Source of the DNA: JBGCEZ01 sp045106735
GTDB taxonomy: Bacteria > Planctomycetota > Phycisphaerae > Phycisphaerales > SM1A02
Direction: 5' to 3'
Assembly (NCBI GenBank): GCA_045106735.1
Contig: JBGCEZ010000069.1
Coordinates: 6,925 to 70,924 of the forward strand
Length of the DNA stretch: 64,000 nucleotides
The translations under genes and the position numbers were made by a program. This document shows, one piece after another, positions 27,150-34,509 of this stretch. Position 1 is the first letter of the stretch, and every line of letters starts with the position of its first letter. Under the pieces are notes generated by a model. The model was not told where the DNA came from. It worked only from the letters and a program-made list of their open reading frames with translations, and searched no databases.

Positions 27150-29084
27150 ATGCCGACGCCAAGCATCCCCCGTCCTCGACCGACCGCCCTTCGCCGAGTC
27201 CTTCCGGGTCTCGCCCTGGCCCTGGCCGCATCGCCGATCGGCCTGGCTTCCGCATCGGCGGCCACCGATGAGTTCACGATCGCCGTTGGCGACCTGATCG
27301 AACCCGGCGTGCCCGGTCCGGGAGCCGGCGAGTTGGAAGCCCCCGGCGACATCGATCGGTACTTGATCGACCTGGCCGTCGGCGACCAGATCTACCTCGA
27401 TGACCTGCCGGGAGGCGCCCTGAACCTTCGCTGGCGACTCGTCGATCCGGATGCGGTCGAGCGGGCCAACATTGGTATTGGGAGCGACATTGGCCGGGTC
27501 GAGGTCGACATCGCGGGCACCTGGGTCGTCGAAGTCTTCGACAATGGCAATGACACGGGGCAGTACTCATTCACCTCGAACGTGGTGACCGACGATGGGC
27601 CGTTCGCCGTCGGCTTCGGCGTCGTCGTGGGCCCGGGTGTTCCTGGCCCGGGAGCCGGTGACATCGAGCTGCCCGGCAACCTCGACCGCTACGAGTTCTT
27701 CGCCCGCTCCGGCGACGAAGTGTTCTTCGAGTCGTTTGACGTCAGCAACTTCAGTCTGCGGTGGCGCTGCCTGTCACCTTCGGGGGTGGAGCTCTATCAG
27801 ATCGGGATCGGGACCGACGGCGGTCTGCGCACGCTCGACGAGACCGGGATCTGGACGATCGAGGTCGATGACAACGTTGATGCGGTCGGACAATATGGCC
27901 TCCAGCTTTGGCCGAGCAACCGAGACGGGCCGTTCGCCCTCGGCCTGGAGCAGTCGGTTGGGACGGGGGTTCCCTTCGTTGGTGGCGGTGAACTCGAAAC
28001 GCCGGGGTCGATTGATACGTACGAGATCGAACTGGTGGCCGGGACCCGCGTGTTCTTCGAAACGTACGACATCAGCAACTTCAGCTTGCGATGGCGAGCG
28101 GAGTCGCCGAGTGGCTCGGAACTCTTCGACGTTGGCATCGGCACGGATACCGGCCCGTTCGACGTCACGGAATCCGGGACGTACACGATCACCGTCTTTG
28201 ACAACGCGGCCGACACCGGCACCTACGGCCTGACCGTGTGGGAAACCCGCGACGATGGTCCATTCGCCATCGGCCTCGAGCAGCCGATCGGACTCGACGT
28301 CCCCGGTGCGGGGGCGGGTTCGATCGACGAACCGGGCGATACCGATCAATACTCGATCGATCTGGTGGCCGGGCAGCGCGTCTTCTTCCAGTCGTTCAAC
28401 GTCAGCAACTTCAGCCTGCGGTGGAACGCCACCCGTCCCGACGGGACCGAACTGTTCGGCGTGGGGCTCGGCGCCGACATCGGTCCGGTCGATGTTGACA
28501 CGACCGGAACGTACACCATCACGGTCTTCGACAATGGGGCTGCGACCGGCACCTACGAATGCAACGTGTGGGAAGTCGACGACGACGGCCCGTTCGCCAT
28601 CGAACTGAACTCGATCGTTCAGCTCGGAGCGCCCGCGGCCGGCGCCGGAGAGATCGAAGATCCCGGCAATGCCGACCGCTACACGATCGAAGGAAGCGCT
28701 GGCGACGTCTGGTGCTTCAGAAGCTTCGACATTTCGAACTTCAGTTTGCGGTGGCGCCTCGAGTCGCCCAGCGGCGAACTCGTCTTCTCCAGCGGCATCG
28801 GCACCGACCATTCGAAGACGTTGCTGACGGAGACTGGCACGCACACCGTGGTCGTGGCCGACAACAGCGGCGGCGATGCAGTGGGGACCTACGCGTTCCT
28901 GGTCAACGAGACGACGTTCGCCGACGTGAACAACGACTGCTTCATTGACTTCGGTGACTTGCTCGCGGTGCTTGCGGCCTACGGTCCGTGCACGCCGGGC
29001 GAACCGTGCCCGGAGGATGTGGACGGCGACGGTGACGTTGGCTTCAGCGACATTCTGGGCGTCTTGTCCGAGTGGACGACCTGA
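27150..29084 (+). CDS. Secreted protein of five ~109-residue beta repeats with dockerin-like tail
   Basis: A 644-residue protein with a signal peptide (LPGLALALAASPIGLASASA). It then has five tandem domains of about 105-110 residues, each built as GVPGPGAGxIExPGxxDxYxI, then a FFxSFDVSNFSLRW core, PSGxELFxxGIGTD, TGTYTIxVFDN, and finally DDGPFAIGL leading into the next copy. The tail (FADVNNDCFIDFGDLLAVLAAYGPC and DVDGDGDVGFSDILGVLSEW) is dockerin-like. The repeats resemble bacterial pre-peptidase C-terminal (PPC) beta-sandwich domains, though no peptidase is attached. ATG 27150 directly precedes the signal peptide. Probable cell-surface structural or adhesion role. Confidence 0.85.
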   Translation: MPTPSIPRPRPTALRRVLPGLALALAASPIGLASASAATDEFTIAVGDLIEPGVPGPGAGELEAPGDIDRYLIDLAVGDQIYLDDLPGGALNLRWRLVDPDAVERANIGIGSDIGRVEVDIAGTWVVEVFDNGNDTGQYSFTSNVVTDDGPFAVGFGVVVGPGVPGPGAGDIELPGNLDRYEFFARSGDEVFFESFDVSNFSLRWRCLSPSGVELYQIGIGTDGGLRTLDETGIWTIEVDDNVDAVGQYGLQLWPSNRDGPFALGLEQSVGTGVPFVGGGELETPGSIDTYEIELVAGTRVFFETYDISNFSLRWRAESPSGSELFDVGIGTDTGPFDVTESGTYTITVFDNAADTGTYGLTVWETRDDGPFAIGLEQPIGLDVPGAGAGSIDEPGDTDQYSIDLVAGQRVFFQSFNVSNFSLRWNATRPDGTELFGVGLGADIGPVDVDTTGTYTITVFDNGAATGTYECNVWEVDDDGPFAIELNSIVQLGAPAAGAGEIEDPGNADRYTIEGSAGDVWCFRSFDISNFSLRWRLESPSGELVFSSGIGTDHSKTLLTETGTHTVVVADNSGGDAVGTYAFLVNETTFADVNNDCFIDFGDLLAVLAAYGPCTPGEPCPEDVDGDGDVGFSDILGVLSEWTT

Positions 29085-29120
29085 TCTCGCCCGCCAGCGA
29101 TGCCGCGGGCAACAACTGTT

Positions 29121-29215
29121 GCGACGGGGAGCAAAGGCTCCGTCGCCACTGACCCCGGGAGGGGGAAGAAGCCGGGGCCGGTTCTCCATTGGAGGCCGGC
29201 CCCGTGTTTGTTTTT
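29121..29215 (+). terminator. Tandem hairpins with strong intrinsic terminator
   Basis: The second hairpin, GGGGCCGG (29174-29181) pairing with CCGGCCCC (29196-29203) and an inner CTCC/GGAG, is followed by gtttgttttt, a classical Rho-independent terminator. A weaker hairpin around 29121-29146 (GCGACGG...CCGTCGC) precedes it. They lie 37-130 bp after the stop of the five-repeat dockerin gene. Confidence 0.85.
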
Positions 29216-29260
29216 GATGGGATCGGGTCGCCGGTGGCGGCGGACGCGGCGGAGCTCGGC

Positions 29261-29300
29261 ATTGACGCGCATCGACGCGCATCGACGCGCATCGACCGAA
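29261..29300. repeat. 10-bp tandem repeat, about four copies
   Basis: attgacgcgc, atcgacgcgc, atcgacgcgc and atcgaccgaa lie in the short spacer between the terminator above and the stop of the convergent PA14/ThuA gene. Confidence 0.7.
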
Positions 29301-29323
29301 CCGACCGCATCGAATGCCACCTT

Positions 29324-32300
29324 TCAGCCGCCGGTGCCGCCGGTGCCGCCCGTGCCAGCCGGGGCGATCGAGGCTTCAGCCGGTTCGGCGGCGTTCGCTG
29401 GTTCGCCAGGTTCTCCCACTCTGGCGGCATCCGCGGCTCCGGCCGCTTCATCAACGCCGGGCATTGCATCGACCCGGCTCGCGGCCCACAGAATTCCGCC
29501 GAGCAAGTGGCGGCGGAAGTCGGGTTCGGCAAACGCTTCGTTGGTATGCCCGCCGCCGGTGTAGAACGAACGGCCGCCGTCGTACTCGTGGCACCACGCG
29601 ATCGGGTGGTCTTCGCCCATGCGGCCGCCTTCGTAGCTCGACTCATCCAGATTCAGCAAGCGGCGCACGCGCGGGGCGGGGGCGGCATTGAAGTCGTACC
29701 ACTCGTCGGTGCGCACCCACGTGTCGCCCAGGTGGGCGGTCGACGGATGGTCGCGGTCGACGACGCGAATGGTCGCTTCCTGAACCGCCGGGTGTTGACG
29801 GAAGTACGCACCGACGAGGCCGCCGTACCAGGACCAGTCGTACTCGGTGTCACTGGCCGAGTGCACGCCAACAAAGCCGCCGCCGCCGCGAACGAAACGT
29901 TGGAAGGCGGCTTCCTGCGACAGGTCCAGAATGTTGCCCGTCGTATTGAGGAACACCACCGCGCCGAAACGTTGCAAGTCGGCATCGTTGAAGATCGTGG
30001 CGTCTTCGGTGTGCTCGACGGCAAACCCGTGCTCGGAGCCGAGTTCGCGCACGCACGCGACGCCGGAGCCAATCGAACCGTGGCGGAAGCCGGCGGTCTT
30101 GCTGAACACGAGCACGCGAAGCGGCGATGTGGGGGCGGCGGTGACGGCGGGCGCCGCGACATTCTCAGCGGCATCGGTCGTCGACGCCGCGTTGGGTTCG
30201 CCCGCTGGTGTCGCTGGTGTCGCTGGTGTCGCGGAGGCCGCGGCGGGCGCGGGGGCCGGAGCCGGCGCTGGCGTCAGCAAGTCGGCCGGCTGGATCGCGT
30301 CCGTCGTGGCCGGGATTCGATTGAGCGAGTACCAGAAGTCGGTCGAATGCAGCCGCTCGCCACCCTCGGATCGTCCGTCGAATCGCCCGCCGACCACGTG
30401 GCCGGCCGAGAGCCCCGGGATCACCAGTTCCACGCTCAGTCCGTCGTCGGACGCCGTCGCCGAGCGAACGGGGCGGGCCGCCTCGCCACGCTTCGGGCCG
30501 CCGTAGTCCGGGCCGGCCACATACCGCCACTGGCGGATCGTCCACGCGTCGGTCGACTCCAGAATGCCAGCGGGAACCGGCCGCGTGAAGTACACCCGCA
30601 AGCCGGTCGGTGTCGCGCTGACGCGTTCAAACTCGTACGCCGTGCGTCCCGTCGGCACCATGCGCTGCAAGCCGGTGCGCGTACCGCGCCAGCTCCAGGT
30701 GTCGCGTTCGCCGATGCAGCCGACGATGATCGTGCCGCCGGCGGTGGCCAGCAGGCGGTTCGTGCCGCCTTCAAATCCCTGGGAATGGCGGACCGCGCCG
30801 CCTTGCAGTTCGCCGTCGACTGCATCGAACCACGCGCGGCGAATGCCGCCAAGCTTGACGTCGCTGGCCAGGATCTGGCCGGCGAATGCGCCATCGGTGA
30901 TCAACATGAAGTCCGTCGGGCTGTTGGCGATCTCGTTGTGCGGAAGCCAGACCGCCGGCGGCGACGGTGGACGGTCGCTGAACAAGCTTGGCGCGCCGCC
31001 CGTCGGGTAGGCCTCGGTCTTGACGCGGGTTTCGTTGTAGTGGCCGTAGAACCGTCCGGGCCGCACGTGATTGATCTTGTTGCCGGGCATCCACGCGCCT
31101 TGGTTGTCGCCGACGAACATGTCGCCGGACGGCGTGACGAGGACTCCATTTGGCGTGCGGAATCCGCCGGCGAGAAACTCAACGCGTCCGTCGGACAGGC
31201 GGGCGCGGAGCAACGTGCCGCGGTGCGGCGGATTGGGGCCATTGATGCCGAGGATCTTGCCCTCGGTCACCTTCGTTGCACTGTTGATCGACGTCGACAG
31301 CGTGGCGTACAGCCAACCGTCGTGGTGTTCGAGGCCAAACGTAAAGTGGTGGTAGTTGTCGCTGGCCCAGCCTTCGGCGAATACTTCGCGTGATTCGTAG
31401 CGGCCGTCGCCATCGAGATCTTCCAATCGCGTGATCGCGTCGCGTTCGGCGCAGTAGAGCACGCCATCGACGACGCACAGGCCAAGCGGGTGGTACAGCC
31501 CTTCGGCGATGACTTCGACTTTGATGTCATTGCGATCCGCCGCCCCCAGATTCGACAGCGCGTAGAGCGTGCCATTGGGTTCGGTCATGATGCGACCGTT
31601 GTTTTTGGGTTCGAAGTCGCCAACGGCCAAGCGGCCGTCCGGCAGGACGGCGAGGCAGCCGACCATCGGATCAAAGCCGTCGGGCCGGATCGTCTCGATG
31701 CGCCAGCCGGGATGCGGGCCGGCGAGTTCGAGTCCATCGCCGGGGCGCAGCGCGCCGATTTCGTCCTTCAGTCGCTTCGGGCCGGGGGCGACGACGCGGG
31801 TGACGCCGCCTTCGGTGCGCAAGGCCGACACCGGCACGATCTCGAAGTCGGCTTGTCCCGGGCGTCGCCACTCGAGTCGCAGCATCTCGCCGCCCTCGTG
31901 TTCGAACATCAGGACGTTGAGCTGGTGCAGGCCCGGACGCAGCACGACCGCTCCGTCCATCGGACGCGGTGCGTGCAGCCCGCGGTTCCAAATGATGCGT
32001 TGATCATTGATGACCAACAGCGACCCGTCGTCGCTGGTCAAGCGGAACGTGTACGAGCCGGCCTCGGTGATGTCGAGCCAGCCGAGGACCTCGACCAGAA
32101 ACCGATCGCCGAATCCGCCGAAATCGCCCTGGGCCGGGTAGTCGATGACGGTGCGAAGTTCGTCGAGGTTCGGCGATTGGTCCGGGGCCGGTTCGTGCAC
32201 GCGGCTCAGTGGACGGTCGACGTCCCAGATGCGGAATGTGATGCCGGGGACCAGGTCGGCGGGATCCGGTGCGCCGGCGGCGGCCGTGATGGGTCCGTCG

Positions 32301-32449
32301 TCGGCCTGGGGGACGGCCACGTCATTCGGGCGATCGTTCCCCGCGGCGATGCCGGTCGAGAAGCCGGTCGAAATCCCGGCGCCGGCGAGCGCGCCGGCGA
32401 GGATCGCGCGGCGGGCGCGGCGAACGAATGGTGCAACAGACTGGGACAC
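29324..32449 (-). CDS. Secreted PA14 - sorbosone-dehydrogenase-like - ThuA fusion protein
   Basis: A 1041-residue export protein. The N-terminus RRARRAILAGALAGAGIS looks like a twin-arginine-type signal. A PA14 carbohydrate-binding domain (about 45-190: YTFRLTSDDGSLLVINDQRIIWNRG...GLHQLNVLMFEHEGG) comes next. A six-bladed propeller of the glucose/sorbosone dehydrogenase class then follows (VLPDGRLAVGDF, PLGLCVVDGVLYCAERDAITRL, GGFRTPNGVLVTPSGDMFVGDNQG). A ThuA trehalose-utilisation-like domain closes the protein (about 770-990: RVLVFSKTAGFRHGSI, FVGVHSASDTEYDWSWYGGLVG, SFYTGGGHTNEAF). Such fusions are typical of planctomycete sugar catabolism. GTG 32449 is chosen over upstream starts because GGGGAGG sits 8 nt before it. 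Ends in a Gly/Thr repeat. Confidence 0.87.
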   Translation of the reverse strand: MSQSVAPFVRRARRAILAGALAGAGISTGFSTGIAAGNDRPNDVAVPQADDGPITAAAGAPDPADLVPGITFRIWDVDRPLSRVHEPAPDQSPNLDELRTVIDYPAQGDFGGFGDRFLVEVLGWLDITEAGSYTFRLTSDDGSLLVINDQRIIWNRGLHAPRPMDGAVVLRPGLHQLNVLMFEHEGGEMLRLEWRRPGQADFEIVPVSALRTEGGVTRVVAPGPKRLKDEIGALRPGDGLELAGPHPGWRIETIRPDGFDPMVGCLAVLPDGRLAVGDFEPKNNGRIMTEPNGTLYALSNLGAADRNDIKVEVIAEGLYHPLGLCVVDGVLYCAERDAITRLEDLDGDGRYESREVFAEGWASDNYHHFTFGLEHHDGWLYATLSTSINSATKVTEGKILGINGPNPPHRGTLLRARLSDGRVEFLAGGFRTPNGVLVTPSGDMFVGDNQGAWMPGNKINHVRPGRFYGHYNETRVKTEAYPTGGAPSLFSDRPPSPPAVWLPHNEIANSPTDFMLITDGAFAGQILASDVKLGGIRRAWFDAVDGELQGGAVRHSQGFEGGTNRLLATAGGTIIVGCIGERDTWSWRGTRTGLQRMVPTGRTAYEFERVSATPTGLRVYFTRPVPAGILESTDAWTIRQWRYVAGPDYGGPKRGEAARPVRSATASDDGLSVELVIPGLSAGHVVGGRFDGRSEGGERLHSTDFWYSLNRIPATTDAIQPADLLTPAPAPAPAPAAASATPATPATPAGEPNAASTTDAAENVAAPAVTAAPTSPLRVLVFSKTAGFRHGSIGSGVACVRELGSEHGFAVEHTEDATIFNDADLQRFGAVVFLNTTGNILDLSQEAAFQRFVRGGGGFVGVHSASDTEYDWSWYGGLVGAYFRQHPAVQEATIRVVDRDHPSTAHLGDTWVRTDEWYDFNAAPAPRVRRLLNLDESSYEGGRMGEDHPIAWCHEYDGGRSFYTGGGHTNEAFAEPDFRRHLLGGILWAASRVDAMPGVDEAAGAADAARVGEPGEPANAAEPAEASIAPAGTGGTGGTGG

Positions 32450-32457
32450 GGTGGCGA

Positions 32458-32464
32458 CCTCCCC
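32458..32464 (-). promoter_or_regulatory. Shine-Dalgarno selecting the GTG start at 32449
   Basis: GGGGAGG on the minus strand, 8 nt before GTG 32449. Upstream in-frame ATG/GTG codons (32521, 32647) lack such a site and would put 24-66 residues before the signal sequence. Confidence 0.7.
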
Positions 32465-32685
32465 TGAACCGGGATCGTGGTTCAGGCTGCGCCATCGTAG
32501 CAGTGGAACGCGCGGCCTCATGCGTGGGAGCGTGGCCCGCGACACCTTGTTCGCGGGCCGATCGCCCGGCCAAGCGCGTGGCAAATCGCCGAGCCACTGG
32601 CGAGGCACATCGCGCGGAAGAGTCCGCTCGGGCACACTGAACACCATGGCCGAAAGCCCGCAGCGAACGGACGCGACGGGATTCC

Positions 32686-34386
32686 TCAGATCGGCAGCGT
32701 GGCCAGCTCGTCGCGCACCGCGGTGATCAGCGTGCCGACGGTGCCGGGCCCGAAGTCGAACGTCAGCTCCGCCGCGCCGAACAACTCCGGCAACGGCCGC
32801 GAGCCGCCAAGGCTCATCGCCCGCCGGTAGTTGGCGATGGCCCGATCGGTGCTCTCGCGCGATTGCAACCAGAGCTGCAAGGCGCCGAGCTGGGCGATGC
32901 CGTACTCGATGTAATAGAACGGCACTTCAAACAGGTGAAGCTGTCGCTGCCAGCTTGTCTCGCGGAAGTGTTCCAGGCCGGTCCAGTCGAGGCCGGGGCT
33001 GAAGCGTTCGATGAGCGAGAGCCAGAACTCGGTGCGTTCGGCCTGACTGTGGTCGGGGTTGGTGTACAGCCAGTGTTGGAATGCGTCGACGGTCGCGCAC
33101 CACGGGAGGAAGCGGATCAAGCCTTCCAGGTGCATGCGGCGCGCGCGGTGGATCTCGGCGTCGGAGTAGAACTCCGCCAGGTGCGGCTGGGCGAGCAATT
33201 CCATGCTCATGGACGCGACCTCGGCGAACTCGATCGGCGGATGCCGATAGTCGACGATCGGTTCGTCGGCCGACAACATGGAATGGAAGGCGTGGCCCGC
33301 CTCGTGGATCATCGTGTCCAAGTCGCGCTGGGTGCCGGCGGCGTTCATGAAGATGAACGGCTTGCGGACGCGGTCGCGATTCTCTTGGTAGCCGCCGGGC
33401 GCCTTGCCGGGGCGGGCTTCCAGGTCGAGGCTCGTGCCGTCGCGCATCGAATCAAACATGGTCCCGAGGCCGCCGTCGAGCCGGTGGAACAGCTTGCTGG
33501 TTCGGGCGATCAGGTCTTCGGCGCCGTCGAACGGGCGGAGCGGTTCGCGTCCGTGCGGATCCACCGAAAGATCCCAGGGACGCAGGCGTTCCAGGCCAAG
33601 GGCCTCGGCGCGCTGGGCGTCGAGTTCTTGCACGACGGGCACGCAGACTTCTTCGGCCGCACGGTGGAAATCGGCGCAGGCGTCCGGGCCGTAGTCAAAG
33701 CGGTGCTTGCTGACGAAGGCGTAGTCGCGGTAGTTCGAGAAGCCGGCGTTGGCCGCGATCTTCGTCCGGAGCTGGATCATCTCGTCGAAGATGCCGCTGA
33801 AGCGATCCGCTTGCGCGTGCCGGACCTCGGCCACGCCGCGCCAAGCTTCTTCGCGCGTGGCGCGATCGGTCTCTTCGAAGAATGGTGACATCTGCGGCGG
33901 CGTCTTCTTCTCGCCGCGGAAGTCAACAATCATCTCGCCGCACAACGTGGAGTACTGCTGGCCGAGCTTGGTGTCCTCGGTTTGCAGGGCAATGTTCTCT
34001 TCGCGGAAGAGGTTGACGTCGGCCCGCATGTCGCGAAGCAGCACGCCGTAGCGTTCGGCGTCGAGGCTGCCCGCGTGCTCGGAGCCTGCGATCTTCTGAT
34101 CGAGATCAAAGCTGGCTTGCTTGAGCTTGGGCTCGACGTTCTCCACAAAGTCCAGGTACCCGCTCTTGGCCGTCTCGTCGTCGGTCTGGCAGGTCATGGC
34201 GATGTACAACTCGGCGTGCGCCTGGTTGGTCGTCGCGTCGAGCTCACTGCGGTCGAGGAGCAGCCGCTCCAAGTCATCGGTCGAGTTGATCGGCCGGGCC
34301 AGCAGGGCGGTGTACAGCGGCTCGAGGGCGGCCCAGGAGCGGCCGTCGAGATCGGCGGGGACGAAGTCGCTGATGGTGGTGCTCAT
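32686..34386 (-). CDS. M3-family oligoendopeptidase F-like metallopeptidase
   Basis: A 566-residue cytoplasmic zinc peptidase of the M3/PepF group. The active-site helix DTMIHEAGHAFHSML (HExxH) is present, with the third ligand region FAEVASMSMELLAQPHLAEFY (Glu). The N-terminal helical half (FRGEKKTPPQMSPFFEETDRATREEAWR) is also typical. It degrades short peptides left by larger proteases. ATG 34386 begins the conserved part; an upstream in-frame start at 34485 would add a Pro/Arg-rich stretch without family similarity. It lies 123 bp downstream of the kinase gene on the same strand. Confidence 0.9.
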   Translation of the reverse strand: MSTTISDFVPADLDGRSWAALEPLYTALLARPINSTDDLERLLLDRSELDATTNQAHAELYIAMTCQTDDETAKSGYLDFVENVEPKLKQASFDLDQKIAGSEHAGSLDAERYGVLLRDMRADVNLFREENIALQTEDTKLGQQYSTLCGEMIVDFRGEKKTPPQMSPFFEETDRATREEAWRGVAEVRHAQADRFSGIFDEMIQLRTKIAANAGFSNYRDYAFVSKHRFDYGPDACADFHRAAEEVCVPVVQELDAQRAEALGLERLRPWDLSVDPHGREPLRPFDGAEDLIARTSKLFHRLDGGLGTMFDSMRDGTSLDLEARPGKAPGGYQENRDRVRKPFIFMNAAGTQRDLDTMIHEAGHAFHSMLSADEPIVDYRHPPIEFAEVASMSMELLAQPHLAEFYSDAEIHRARRMHLEGLIRFLPWCATVDAFQHWLYTNPDHSQAERTEFWLSLIERFSPGLDWTGLEHFRETSWQRQLHLFEVPFYYIEYGIAQLGALQLWLQSRESTDRAIANYRRAMSLGGSRPLPELFGAAELTFDFGPGTVGTLITAVRDELATLPI

Positions 34387-34509
34387 GGCGGCGCTCGGTT
34401 CCGGAGAGAGGGCGGCACGCGGGCCGCGAGGACAGGTCACGGGGAAGCGAGGCATCGTACCCGGACCCGAGCCCGGTGGACCCACGGCCGAGGCCCGGGA
34501 GCTCGGGTT

